DNA from: Piscinibacter sp. XHJ-5
GTDB lineage: Bacteria; Pseudomonadota; Gammaproteobacteria; Burkholderiales; Burkholderiaceae_C
Assembly (NCBI RefSeq): GCF_029855045.1
Contig: NZ_CP123228.1
Location: 3,658,001-3,722,000 of the forward strand
Length of the DNA stretch: 64,000 nt
Direction: 5' to 3'
Shown: positions 43,736 through 52,584 of the stretch, piece after piece
Numbering within the stretch: position 1 is the first letter of the stretch
Layout: each line of letters starts with the position of its first letter
The notes under the pieces: generated by a model
Database searches by the model: none
Seen by the model: only the letters and a program-made list of their open reading frames with translations
Told to the model about the DNA's origin: nothing
Made by a program: the position numbers and the translations under genes

Positions 43736-45372
43736 GCGGCGACTCCGACGGACTGAAGGAACGGTTGTCCGCGCGGCGCCGATGCGCCAGGCGGGATCTG
43801 CGCCATCGCGTGCTCAGCCAGCGCGGTGATGGTGAGCGATGGATTGACGCCGGGGTTCGCCGGCATCGCGGCACCATCGCAGACGAGCAGATTCTCGTAG
43901 CCGAAAACGCGCAGGTTCTTGTCTACCACGCCGCAGCTCGCGTCGCCGCCGATGACGGCACCGCCGAGCAGGTGCGCCGTGGTCGGTATGTTGCCGAGCG
44001 CTTCGAGCACGTTGCTCTGCGCGATGCCGCCGGTGTGCCCGGCCAGCCAGGCAGCCGCTGCATTGCCTCCGGCGATGAAGGTCGGGTTCGGCTTGTCGCG
44101 GTCCTGCTCCGTGCGAAGGCTGTAGCCGTGCGCGAAGAGGCGCTTCTTCGCACGCAGCGCGATGGCGTTGTCGAGCGCCTGCATCACCAGCAACATGACC
44201 ATGCGACGGCTCCAACCGGCAGGCCACAGCGTTTTCAGCCATTGCAGCGGATGGCGCATGATGCTGCCGAGCCACATCAGCGGCCGCGTCACGCGGCTGC
44301 CCTTGCCGACCAGGACGGTGTAGAGCAGCGACATGAAGTCGGCATTGCGGCCGTAGTTGACCAGCTCGATGTGCGTGTCGTGGTCGACGTGGATGCTGCA
44401 GCTGATGGCCACGTCGTTCCAGGTCTTGCGGTCCTCGGGCAGGCGCACCGTGAGGATGGATTCGCTGTTGGTGCGCACGAGTTCACCGAGCCGGTCGCTC
44501 ACGCGCGGCAGGGAACCGCCGTGCTTGCAGTTGGCGAGCAGATGGTTGGTGCCCAGCGATCCGGCGGCGAACACCACGCCGCCCGCCGTGAAGGTCTTGC
44601 GGCCCTTGAAGAACCATGCGCCAGGCCGCTGCGTGGTCACGCGGTAGCCGTCGCTGCCGTCGGCCGCTCCCAGCGGGGCCACGTCGACGACTTGATGCTG
44701 CGGCAGCACCGTAGCGCCGCGCTTCTCGGCGAACCACAGGTAGTTCTTCAGCAGGGTGTTCTTGGCCCCGACGCGGCACCCCACCATGCATGCGCCGCAG
44801 CGCGTGCAGCCGGTGCGCTCCGGGCCCTCGCCGCCGAAGTACGGATCGGCGACCTTCTTGCCGGGTGTTCCGAAGTAGACGGCGTTCGGTGTGCGGGTGA
44901 AGGAGTCTTCGGTGCCGAAGTGCCTGGCCATGTCGCGGATCAGCTGCTGGTTGACCGAATCGAACGGCACGGTCTGCACGCCAAGCATGCGCTCGGCCGT
45001 GTCGTAGTGCGGGCGCAGCACAGAGTCCCACGCGGCCAGGTCGCCCCACTGCACATTGCCGAAGAAGGCGGGCTTGGCACGGTACAGCGTGTTCGCGTAG
45101 ACGATGCTGCCGCCACCGACACCCGAGCCGCTCGCGGCGAAGACGTCCTTGAACGGCACGAGTCGCAGGATGCCTCTGAGCCCGAGCAGCGGCGCCCACA
45201 GGAAGCGCGTGAGCTGCCATGTGCTCTTCGCGAAATCCTCATCGCGATAGCGCCGCCCGCATTCGAGCACGCCGACCTTGTAGCCCTTCTCGGAGAGGCG
45301 CAGCGCAGACACGCTGCCGCCGAAACCCGATCCGATGACCAGCCAGTCGAAATCGAATGAAGTGTTTGCCAT
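43732..45372 (-). CDS. GMC-family FAD alcohol/sterol oxidase with Cys-rich motif
   Basis: From the ATG at 45372 the protein is 546 aa. The FAD site DWLVIGSGFGGSVSALRLSEKG lies at the N-terminus and the C-terminal GMC block (GGAVIGGDASCGVVDKNLRV, then NPGVNPSLTITALAEHAM) is intact. A compact CTRCGACMVGC motif near residue 205, followed by RVGAKNTL, is shared with ChoD/cholesterol-oxidase-like GMC proteins and could bind an iron-sulfur cluster. Likely reaction: long-chain alcohol (or sterol) to aldehyde (or ketone). It is coupled to the aldehyde dehydrogenase and preceded by an alkylsulfatase, a set resembling the SdsA1/LaoA/LaoC route of Pseudomonas aeruginosa. Confidence 0.83.
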   Translation of the reverse strand: MANTSFDFDWLVIGSGFGGSVSALRLSEKGYKVGVLECGRRYRDEDFAKSTWQLTRFLWAPLLGLRGILRLVPFKDVFAASGSGVGGGSIVYANTLYRAKPAFFGNVQWGDLAAWDSVLRPHYDTAERMLGVQTVPFDSVNQQLIRDMARHFGTEDSFTRTPNAVYFGTPGKKVADPYFGGEGPERTGCTRCGACMVGCRVGAKNTLLKNYLWFAEKRGATVLPQHQVVDVAPLGAADGSDGYRVTTQRPGAWFFKGRKTFTAGGVVFAAGSLGTNHLLANCKHGGSLPRVSDRLGELVRTNSESILTVRLPEDRKTWNDVAISCSIHVDHDTHIELVNYGRNADFMSLLYTVLVGKGSRVTRPLMWLGSIMRHPLQWLKTLWPAGWSRRMVMLLVMQALDNAIALRAKKRLFAHGYSLRTEQDRDKPNPTFIAGGNAAAAWLAGHTGGIAQSNVLEALGNIPTTAHLLGGAVIGGDASCGVVDKNLRVFGYENLLVCDGAAMPANPGVNPSLTITALAEHAMAQIPPGASAPRGQPFLQSVGVAA

Positions 45373-45418
45373 TGTTCGGGGCGCTCGTGGATGCATGAGC
45401 TGCGATCGGTGCCTGCGC

Positions 45419-47419
45419 TCAGTGCGCAGCGCGCGGCTCGATCATCGGGAAGACGTTCGGGAAGGTTTCCAGCATGCCCAGCAGCTCGGCCACCTTCTCT
45501 CGCTTGCCCTGGACCACGATCTGCCCGGCCTGCAGGGCGGCGGGGAACGTGGTTCTCTGCAACGAGATCTCGTCCAGCGTCGCCCGCGTCAGCGTCAGTG
45601 TCGCGTCCGCGGTCTCCGACTGGGCACCGGCGACGTACGTCAACGCACTGTTCTCGAGGTTCAGGACGTAGCTCTGCTTCACATCGGTGAACTGCCAGTT
45701 CAGCACGATCGTCTTGCCCGCTGCCTTGTCGCCGTTCAGGCGCACGCCAAGGTAGTCGAAGAACATGTCGAGCGTCAGCGAACGCACCACGTCGGGCGAC
45801 TGGGTGACGAAAGCCGGCACCTTGGGCGAGCCGTTGCGCAGATCCGCGGCGCCTTGCAGGTACGCGTTGCGCGCTGTCGCCGATTCAGCCTGGTAGCCGA
45901 GCTGCTCGTAGGCGTCGGCGGCCAGACCGCGCGCTTCCTGGTTGCCCGGATCGGCGAAGACCAGCTGCGACCCGATCTGCGCCACCCAGCGGTACTCGCC
46001 CTTCGCGAAATCGGCGCGGGCACGCTGCAGCACGGCCGCGGCGCCCCCCATGTAGTCGACTGCCTTCTGCGCCGCGGGCACCGGCGGCAGCGCCGCGAGG
46101 TTGGCGGGGTTGCCGTCGTAGTAGCTGAGGTAGCGCTGGTAGATGGCCTTGATGTTGTGTTTGAGGTCACCGTAGAAGCCGTAGGTCGACCAGTCCGCCC
46201 TGAGACTGGCCGGCATCTTCACCGCGTCGGCGATCTCGGCGCCGACGTAGCCCTGGTTCATCAGGCGCACCGTCTGGTCGTGGAGGAACTTGTAGGTGTC
46301 GCGCTGGTTCTTCAGGAACGTCTGCACGCGGTCCGTGCCCCACACGGGCCAGTTGTGCTGGGCGATCATCACGTCGCTTTTGGCGCCGTAGCGCTGCAGC
46401 GCGCCACCGATGTGCTTGGACCAGATCAAGGCGTCGCGCACCAGCGCCCCGCGCATCGGCACCAGGTTGTGCATGTTCTGGGTCGCGATCTCCGTCATGT
46501 TCAGCACCCTGGACTGCGGGTAGTACATGATCAGCTCGGACGGCGCTTCGGCCCCGGGCGTGAGCTCGAAGACGATTTCGACGCCGTCGACGCGGTGTGT
46601 CTCGATGGTCTTCTCGATCAGCACCGTCGGCGGTATCAGGCTGATCGTGCCGAGGGAACCCGACTTGCCGAGACCGGCGTCGACCTGGCCCTTCTCGCCG
46701 CGCGGCAGCAGCGGGCCGAACTGGTACATCGCGCGCCTGGACATCGCGCTGCCGGCGATCACGTTCTCGCCCACGGCCTCCTCCATGAACCCCGCCGGAG
46801 CGATGATCTGGACCTTGCCGGCGGCCACGTCGTCGCCGTTGACGACTCCGCGCACGCCGCCGAAGTGGTCGACGTGGCTGTGCGAATAGATCACCGCCAC
46901 GACCGGCTTGCGCGGCCGGTGCTTGTAGTACGCGTCGAGCGCGGCCTTGGCCGTTTCGTTCGTGACCAGCGGGTCGACGATGATCAGCCCGGTCTTGCCT
47001 TCGATGACCGTCATGTTGGAGAGATCGAACCCGCGCAGCTGGTAGATGCCGTCGGTGACCTTGAACAGGCCGGCCCCCAGGTTGACGCGCGCGTGGCGCC
47101 ACAGCGCCGGGTTCACGGTGTCGGGCGCTTCTTCCTTGGCGAGAAACTCGTAGCCCTTGAGCGTCCACGCGGGCCGGCCTTGCGGGCCCATGATGGCCTG
47201 GTCACCCAGCGCTTCGATGAGCCCGCGCTTGGCGTCGTCGAACGAGCGCTTGTCGGCCAACGGCAGCGTGGCCGCGAGCGCACGGTTGGCCGCGCGGGTG
47301 GCTTCGGTGGCGTCCTTGGGCGCCAGGGCCTGGGCCTGCGCGGCGAGTGCGAGTGCGGCTGCGACCAGGCCGATCGTCAGATGGGGGATGTGCTTCACAT
47401 GTGTCTCCGATGCATTCAT
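45419..47419 (-). CDS. SdsA1/BDS1-type alkylsulfatase (metallo-beta-lactamase fold), exported
   Basis: From the ATG at 47419 the protein is 666 aa with a signal peptide (LTIGLVAAALALAAQAQA). The zinc site is HSHVDH (His180, His182, Asp184, His185). The alkylsulfatase dimerisation block EAVGENVIAGSAMSRRAMYQ follows near residue 215, a helical middle domain (NQGYVGAEIADAVKMP) comes next, and an SCP2-like C-terminal domain (LNWQFTDVKQSYVLNLENSA) binds the alkyl chain. The family hydrolyses primary alkyl sulfates such as SDS to alcohol and sulfate in the periplasm. It lies between the GMC oxidase and the SRPBCC gene. Whether sulfates or other esters are the true substrate cannot be told. Confidence 0.87.
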   Translation of the reverse strand: MNASETHVKHIPHLTIGLVAAALALAAQAQALAPKDATEATRAANRALAATLPLADKRSFDDAKRGLIEALGDQAIMGPQGRPAWTLKGYEFLAKEEAPDTVNPALWRHARVNLGAGLFKVTDGIYQLRGFDLSNMTVIEGKTGLIIVDPLVTNETAKAALDAYYKHRPRKPVVAVIYSHSHVDHFGGVRGVVNGDDVAAGKVQIIAPAGFMEEAVGENVIAGSAMSRRAMYQFGPLLPRGEKGQVDAGLGKSGSLGTISLIPPTVLIEKTIETHRVDGVEIVFELTPGAEAPSELIMYYPQSRVLNMTEIATQNMHNLVPMRGALVRDALIWSKHIGGALQRYGAKSDVMIAQHNWPVWGTDRVQTFLKNQRDTYKFLHDQTVRLMNQGYVGAEIADAVKMPASLRADWSTYGFYGDLKHNIKAIYQRYLSYYDGNPANLAALPPVPAAQKAVDYMGGAAAVLQRARADFAKGEYRWVAQIGSQLVFADPGNQEARGLAADAYEQLGYQAESATARNAYLQGAADLRNGSPKVPAFVTQSPDVVRSLTLDMFFDYLGVRLNGDKAAGKTIVLNWQFTDVKQSYVLNLENSALTYVAGAQSETADATLTLTRATLDEISLQRTTFPAALQAGQIVVQGKREKVAELLGMLETFPNVFPMIEPRAAH

Positions 47420-47433
47420 TTCGTGGGAAGCGA

Positions 47434-47925
47434 CTAGCGGTTCTTCTTCAGGAATTCCGTCAGGTAGGCCAGTTCGTCGGCGCAGCCCTGTTGCGTCTGC
47501 CCGATGACGAACTTCTCGATCACGCCGCCGATCAGCGGCACCTTGACCTTGGCCTCGTGCCGGATGCGATAGACGCACCCCTTGCCTTGCGGCAGCAGCT
47601 CGAACTCGGCGTTCACGCTGATCGGCTTGCCGACGATCTGCATCATGAACGTCCCGCGGTAGCCCTTGGCGTCACCCGACCAGCGCTCTTCGAACTCGAG
47701 GTCGCTTTCCGGGTTGAGCACCCTGGAGATGAGGGGCGACAGCTCGCGCCGCACGCGGCGCTTCATCGTCACGACGACGCCTTGGCCCTTCTTCGTCTTG
47801 CAGCTCGCGCTCAGTTCACCCAGCGCGAGGCTGCGGTGCTCGAGCCATTTCGGGTCGGTGAGCAGGCCGAAGACGGTGTCGACCGATGCGGTGTACTTGT
47901 GTTCCATTTCAATTCCGTTCTTCAT
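47434..47925 (-). CDS. SRPBCC (DUF2505) lipid-binding-type protein
   Basis: The 163-aa protein is one START/SRPBCC-like domain with no signal peptide: YTASVDTVFGLLTDPKWLEH near the N-terminus, ESDLEFEERWSGDAKGYRGT in the middle and a long C-terminal helix (GGVIEKFVIGQTQQGCADEL) that closes the hydrophobic pocket. DUF2505 proteins are common beside lipid genes in actinobacteria and proteobacteria; no reaction is known, but binding of a fatty acid, sterol or ester intermediate is plausible. Its ATG overlaps the fadD-type stop by one base (TGATG). Confidence 0.8.
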   Translation of the reverse strand: MKNGIEMEHKYTASVDTVFGLLTDPKWLEHRSLALGELSASCKTKKGQGVVVTMKRRVRRELSPLISRVLNPESDLEFEERWSGDAKGYRGTFMMQIVGKPISVNAEFELLPQGKGCVYRIRHEAKVKVPLIGGVIEKFVIGQTQQGCADELAYLTEFLKKNR

Positions 47926-49559
47926 CAAGCGATGTCGCGCAGTTCGCGGCGCAGGATCTTGCCCACCGTCGACTTGGGCAGCGCGTCGACGAAACGCACG
48001 AACTTCGGCACCTTGTAGGCGGCGAGTTGCTGGCGGCAATGCGCGATCACGTCGGCCTCGCTGAGCGCAACGTTCGGCGCCTTCGTCACGAAGAGCTTGA
48101 CCGCCTCGCCGGTCTTTTCGTCGGGCACGCCGACGCAGGCGCACTCGGCGACGCCGGCGCAACCGGTGGCCACGGCCTCGATCTCGTTCGGATAGACGTT
48201 GAAACCCGAGACGAGGACCATGTCCTTCTTGCGGTCGACGATCTTCAAGAACCCCTCGTCGTCGAACATGCCGATGTCGCCGGTGCGGAAGTAGCCGTCG
48301 GCAGTGAAGGCCGCGGCGTTGGCCTCGGGCTGTCGCCAGTAGCCCTTCATCACCTGCGGGCCCTTCGCGCAGATCTCGCCGGCCTCGCCGATGCCGACCT
48401 CGCGCCCCTCGTCGTCGAGCAGCTTGATGTCGGTGGACGGCAGCGGCATCCCGGTGGTGCCGGTGAACTCGCGCACCGCGGCCGGGTTGAAGCTGAGCAC
48501 GGGGCTGGTCTCCGACAAGCCGTAGCCCTCGCGGATGAACGTGCCGGTGAGCGCGCGCCACTTCTCGGACACCGTGCCGATCACGGCAGAGCCGCCACCG
48601 CCTGCCAGGCACAGGTTGCTCCAGTCGACTTCCTTGCTGCGCGGGTGGGCGACCAGGCCAGCATAGAGCGTGTTGACACCCATGAAGACGCTGGGACGCG
48701 CCTTCTTCAGCGTGTCGAGGAAGTTGTCGAAGTCGCGCGGGTTCGGCACGAGCCAGTTGTCCGCGCCGACCGAGAAGTAGGTGATGAAGTTCACCATCAG
48801 CGCGAAGATGTGATACAGCGGGATCGCGGTGACGATCACCTCCTGGCCCGGGCGCAGGCTGTCGGGCATGAAGGACTTGAACTGCTCGGTGTTGGCGACC
48901 AGGTTGCGGTGCGACAGCGCCGCCCCCTTCGACAGCCCGGTGGTGCCGCCGGTGTACTGCAGGAACAGCAGGTCGTCGCCGTCGATGTCGACCGGCGTGA
49001 AGGGCAGAGTCGCGCCTTCGGCCAATGCATCGGCGAATGCGATCGCACGGCCCAGGCGTGCATCGACCGGCGGGCTCGGCAGGGCGACGCCACTGCCGTC
49101 GCCCACGTTGACCGTGATGACGGTCTTCAGGCCGGTCCTGGGCATCACTTCGGCGACGGTGGCGCTGACACCGCCGAAGACGACGATGGTCTCGACGCCC
49201 GCGTCGTTGAGCTGATGCTCGAGCTCGCGCGGCGTGTACATCGGGTTCACGTTGGCCTGCGCGGCGCCGGCGCGGATGATGCCGAGGAAGGCGATCGGGA
49301 AGGCCAGCAGGTTGGGCGTCATTACTGCGACGCGGTCGCCCTTCTTCACGCCGAGCCTGCCCTGCAGGTAAGCCGCGAAGTCGCGCGACAGGCGGTCGAT
49401 GTCGGCATAGGTCAGCGTCTGGCCGGCGCAGCGCATCGCCGGAAGGTCCGCGAAGCGCTTCATGGCCTGGTCCATCATCTCGACCACCGATCGATGGGCA
49501 TCGGGGTCGATCTCGTGCGGGGTGCTGCCGTAGTTGACGAGCCAGTGTTTCCTCGACAT
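47925..49559 (-). CDS. Long-chain acyl-CoA ligase (FadD-type)
   Basis: The 544-aa protein (ATG 49559) belongs to the adenylate-forming superfamily. It has the AMP-binding loop LQYTGGTTGLSKGAALSH near residue 200, the gate/GYG region REGYGLSETSPVL near 350, the hinge TGDIGMFDDEGFLKIVDRKK, and the catalytic Lys in PKSTVGKILRRELR at the end. It activates fatty acids to acyl-CoA with ATP. In this cluster it would take the acids made by the aldehyde dehydrogenase and provide acyl-CoA for beta-oxidation or for the wax-ester synthase two genes upstream. Confidence 0.9.
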   Translation of the reverse strand: MSRKHWLVNYGSTPHEIDPDAHRSVVEMMDQAMKRFADLPAMRCAGQTLTYADIDRLSRDFAAYLQGRLGVKKGDRVAVMTPNLLAFPIAFLGIIRAGAAQANVNPMYTPRELEHQLNDAGVETIVVFGGVSATVAEVMPRTGLKTVITVNVGDGSGVALPSPPVDARLGRAIAFADALAEGATLPFTPVDIDGDDLLFLQYTGGTTGLSKGAALSHRNLVANTEQFKSFMPDSLRPGQEVIVTAIPLYHIFALMVNFITYFSVGADNWLVPNPRDFDNFLDTLKKARPSVFMGVNTLYAGLVAHPRSKEVDWSNLCLAGGGGSAVIGTVSEKWRALTGTFIREGYGLSETSPVLSFNPAAVREFTGTTGMPLPSTDIKLLDDEGREVGIGEAGEICAKGPQVMKGYWRQPEANAAAFTADGYFRTGDIGMFDDEGFLKIVDRKKDMVLVSGFNVYPNEIEAVATGCAGVAECACVGVPDEKTGEAVKLFVTKAPNVALSEADVIAHCRQQLAAYKVPKFVRFVDALPKSTVGKILRRELRDIA

Positions 49560-49582
49560 GTCGGTTTCCTCGGTTCGGTGAA

Positions 49583-50032
49583 TCAGGCGCGCAACAGGCG
49601 CCGCACGTCGTCGACGTTTTGGTCGATCCGCCGGCGCACGACGCCCAAGGCCTCGCACTGCGAGCTGGCGGCGAGCTCGGCCAATTCGCGGATGTCGGCG
49701 AGCGCGAACTCGAAAGCCGCGATGGCCAGCTTGTGAACGAGCCGCGCGCTTTCCTGCGGTCCGATCTCCGCCATCACGCGGGCCGCGGTGCGCCACTCGC
49801 CAGCGGCTTCCTTGCTCAACACGGTCGCGCGGCCCAGCACCGCCTGGATCCCGGCGAAAGAGACCCGACCGGCGCTCAAGATTGCTTTGACGTCCTTGCG
49901 CCAACGGATGCCGAGACGGCCTGCCAAGCCCGACCGCTCGACCATCGCGTTGGCCTTTGACGTGGTGCGCTGCGATGACTTCATGGGGACTGCGCGTTTG
50001 GGCGCTTGAGATGCGCGCGTTCGGGTGGTCAT
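49583..50032 (-). CDS. Phasin-like granule-associated protein
   Basis: From ATG 50032 the protein is 149 aa: a basic N-terminal 45 residues (RTRASQAPKRAVPMKSSQRT) and then amphipathic helices (GIQAVLGRATVLSKEAAGEW, FALADIRELAELAASSQ). The arrangement fits phasins, which coat polyhydroxyalkanoate or lipid granules. Its place beside a wax-ester synthase and an acyl-CoA ligase suggests it coats neutral-lipid or PHA inclusions. The family match is by pattern, not by a unique motif. Confidence 0.7.
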   Translation of the reverse strand: MTTRTRASQAPKRAVPMKSSQRTTSKANAMVERSGLAGRLGIRWRKDVKAILSAGRVSFAGIQAVLGRATVLSKEAAGEWRTAARVMAEIGPQESARLVHKLAIAAFEFALADIRELAELAASSQCEALGVVRRRIDQNVDDVRRLLRA

Positions 50033-50067
50033 GGGATGCTCCTGTCCGGTGCCTTGCTCGATGCCGG

Positions 50068-51018
50068 TCACTGTATGAGCAGGGGTTCGGTGTCGGCTAT
50101 CCACTTTTCGTCAATCGCCGTCCCGGCCGCGGCGAGCCGGTCGCAGATGAAGGCAGCGATCTCCGCGCGGCACTGGTGGGCCTCGTGGAGCAGGCCGAAC
50201 ATCGGGAAGACGTGCGGAAGATCGAGCCACACCTTGGCCTGCGCATCGATGCCCTGCAGCCGCGCCCGTTCGACGGCGCGCAGGCTGTGGTCGAGCAGCA
50301 TCTCCGAGCTGGAGGCGTGAAAGCGCAGCGGAGGCAGGCCGCTCCAATCGCCATGCAGCGGCGAGACCTCGGGGTCGTCGGCCAGCATGCCAGGCAGGTA
50401 GTGGTCGACGACCACGTCCAGCACGTGCGCCGTGAACATCACGTCGCGCCGTTCGTTGTAGTGCATCGACCAGCCTTCACCGCTCAGGTCGGTCGCCGGC
50501 GACAGCAACACGGCGCCGGCCGGCAGCGGCAGCCCGGTGCGCTTGCAGCGCTGCAGCAGTGCCAGCGCGAGATTGCCGCCCGCTGAATCGCCGGCCACCA
50601 CGATGCGATGCGCCGGCAGCTCGCGCAGCAGGCGGCGGTAGGCCAGCTCGCAGTCGTCGAGTGCCGCGGGAGCCGGGTGCTCGGGCGCGAGACGGTACTC
50701 CGGCAGCAGTACCGGCACCCTCGTGCGGCGTGCCAGGTCCAGGCAGAAGTCGCGATAGAGCCCGGGCAGATGGACGCAGAACGCGCCGCCATGCAGGTAC
50801 AGGATCGCGCCGTCGTGCGCTCGATCCGCCGGAACGAGCCACTGCGCGCTGACCTGATCGGACAGACGCTCTGCCTGTGCGGCCCCGGGCGCCGTGCCGG
50901 AGCCGAAGCGACGATCGATCATCGACGCCCGGCGACGCAGCAGCTCGATCGACGGCGCGCGCCGCCATATCGGCTTGACGAGCCGGCGCAGCAGCGTGTT
51001 GAGCAGGAGCCTGCGCAA
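50068..51018 (-). CDS. Alpha/beta hydrolase, HSL-type esterase
   Basis: The protein has the hormone-sensitive-lipase pattern: oxyanion loop YLHGGAFCVHL, nucleophile elbow VAGDSAGGNLALALL (Ser145 from the chosen start), and the expected Asp/His region near SSSEMLLDHS and LDLPHVFPMF. The start is taken as TTG 51018, since GAGGT sits 5 bases before it and family members begin at this helix; a GTG at 51069 would add 17 residues and overlap the upstream gene by 44 bases. It probably cleaves carboxyl esters; beside a wax-ester synthase it could mobilise stored lipid. Confidence 0.82.
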   Translation of the reverse strand: MRRLLLNTLLRRLVKPIWRRAPSIELLRRRASMIDRRFGSGTAPGAAQAERLSDQVSAQWLVPADRAHDGAILYLHGGAFCVHLPGLYRDFCLDLARRTRVPVLLPEYRLAPEHPAPAALDDCELAYRRLLRELPAHRIVVAGDSAGGNLALALLQRCKRTGLPLPAGAVLLSPATDLSGEGWSMHYNERRDVMFTAHVLDVVVDHYLPGMLADDPEVSPLHGDWSGLPPLRFHASSSEMLLDHSLRAVERARLQGIDAQAKVWLDLPHVFPMFGLLHEAHQCRAEIAAFICDRLAAAGTAIDEKWIADTEPLLIQ

Positions 51019-51025
51019 GTCGACC

Positions 51026-52504
51026 TCACGCCGCCGCGTGCTTGCGAGCCACACGCGCGGTCGCCGCACGCGGGGCGCGCGGCGGCCCAGGCTTTGCCTT
51101 GCGCGTGCTCGTCGGGGCGGGTGCGTCCAGTTCGAGCTTCAGCGCGTCGAAAGCCTCGCGTGTGCATCGCGGCAGCTCGTCGATGCGATCGACCGCACCG
51201 GGAATGCCGAGGAACCCGACCTGCAGCAAATCACCGAGCGTGACCACGGTGACGTTGAGCATCTGGCCCGCGGCCACCACCGACATCGGCAATGCCAGCT
51301 CGACCTCGGCACCCATCAAGTACTGCCGGCCCTCGAAACCGAAGGGGTTCGAAAACACCAGGTTCGACACCAGCAGCGGGCGCTTGATGCCGACCCGCTC
51401 GAGGAGCGTCGGCAGCGCGTGCACGAGCGTGGTGTAGAGCATCACCGTCTCGCTGGAGTTGCCCTTCACGGCCGCCTTGACGCGTGCGGTCTCCTCGCGG
51501 ATGGCGGCCAGGCGCTCGCGCGCGCCTGTGCCGGGCTGGCCCATGGCCAATTGCAGGACCGCGATCTGGTTGCCGCCGCTCGCGCCTGGGAGGGCGACCG
51601 GCATGTCGACCACCAGCGGCCTGGACGGACGCTGCGGCTGCCCGGCAAGGTAGCGGTCCAGCCCGCCGTCGAGCACTGTGAGCAGCATGTCGTTGACGGT
51701 CGCCCCTTCGGCCTTTCCGAGCGCCTTGAGCTCGGAAAGGGGCAAGGTCGCGAACGCGTAGTTGCGCCTGGCGCTCGCCACGCCGCTGAGCACCTGTGGA
51801 ACACGGACAAACGGAAAGTCCATCGCCTTGCCGCCCAGCCCCACGCTGCGCCGGCCCTGCGCGGCCAGCATGCGGCACAGGGCCGTGCCGGAGCGCAGCA
51901 TGCCGCCGGACTCCTGCAGCAGGCCGGGCAAGCCGGCTCGCGCCACGCGCGGCGCAGCAGTCGGGTCGGCGCCGACCCGTTCCCGAGCATGGCTTGCGCG
52001 CGGCACGCCCTGCCACAGTGCCCTGACTTGGCGATCCTTCGGATCGTTCGAGAACCAGTGCGTCACGGCTTCGACGAATCCACGCCCGTCGATGATGCCG
52101 TGGTGTACCTTGCTGTACAGCGCCACGCGGCCATCGGACAAGCCGTCGATCACGTAGAACTGCCACAGCAAGCCGTCACGCGACAGCGGGCGCTCGTGCA
52201 ACTCGCAAACCTTGGCCATGAGGTCGTCCATCGAGCCGTCGCCGGTCAACGTGAGTCGATGGACATGCTTCGAAAGGTCTGCCCCCGTCATCGGTTCGAC
52301 GCTTGGAAGCCGCGACAGCGAAAGCTGCAGCCGGTAGTTGAACGGCGGACCCGGCTCATGCGCGAGCATGCGCTCGTGCAGCCGGTCGGCAAACCGCCGC
52401 GCGCCCTTCGGCGGGCGAAGCAGCACCAGCGGGCCGACGTTGAAAGGACGCTCGGGCGTTTCGAGCAGGAACATCGCCAGGTCGATGACCGACAGCTTGG
52501 GCAT
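51026..52504 (-). CDS. Wax ester synthase / acyl-CoA:diacylglycerol acyltransferase (WS/DGAT)
   Basis: The 492-aa protein has the WS/DGAT family layout: MPKLSVIDLAMFLLETPERP at the start, the catalytic HHxxxDG (KVHHGIIDG, His134, His135, Asp139) and the C-terminal family blocks VNDMLLTVLDGGLDRYL and LLVSNLVFSNPFGFEGR (equivalent to the PLW/NVPGP region). It condenses acyl-CoA with a long-chain alcohol or diacylglycerol on the inner membrane. The last 40 residues are a basic Ala/Pro/Arg tail. In this cluster the alcohol released by the alkylsulfatase and the acyl-CoA from the ligase are both possible substrates. Confidence 0.87.
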   Translation of the reverse strand: MPKLSVIDLAMFLLETPERPFNVGPLVLLRPPKGARRFADRLHERMLAHEPGPPFNYRLQLSLSRLPSVEPMTGADLSKHVHRLTLTGDGSMDDLMAKVCELHERPLSRDGLLWQFYVIDGLSDGRVALYSKVHHGIIDGRGFVEAVTHWFSNDPKDRQVRALWQGVPRASHARERVGADPTAAPRVARAGLPGLLQESGGMLRSGTALCRMLAAQGRRSVGLGGKAMDFPFVRVPQVLSGVASARRNYAFATLPLSELKALGKAEGATVNDMLLTVLDGGLDRYLAGQPQRPSRPLVVDMPVALPGASGGNQIAVLQLAMGQPGTGARERLAAIREETARVKAAVKGNSSETVMLYTTLVHALPTLLERVGIKRPLLVSNLVFSNPFGFEGRQYLMGAEVELALPMSVVAAGQMLNVTVVTLGDLLQVGFLGIPGAVDRIDELPRCTREAFDALKLELDAPAPTSTRKAKPGPPRAPRAATARVARKHAAA

Positions 52505-52584
52505 GGGGTGTCTCCAGGTTGACCGCCATCTTGAAGACGCGGCGCCATGCCGCCTATCCGCTTTCCGGCGACTTGGCGCCGCGG

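Noticed and set aside
42284..45372. Lignin-derived coniferyl alcohol catabolism by the GMC oxidase and CalB-like dehydrogenase
   Set aside because: Possible by name, but the neighbours (alkylsulfatase, acyl-CoA ligase, WS/DGAT, phasin) fit long-chain aliphatic compounds better and no aromatic-ring genes are near.
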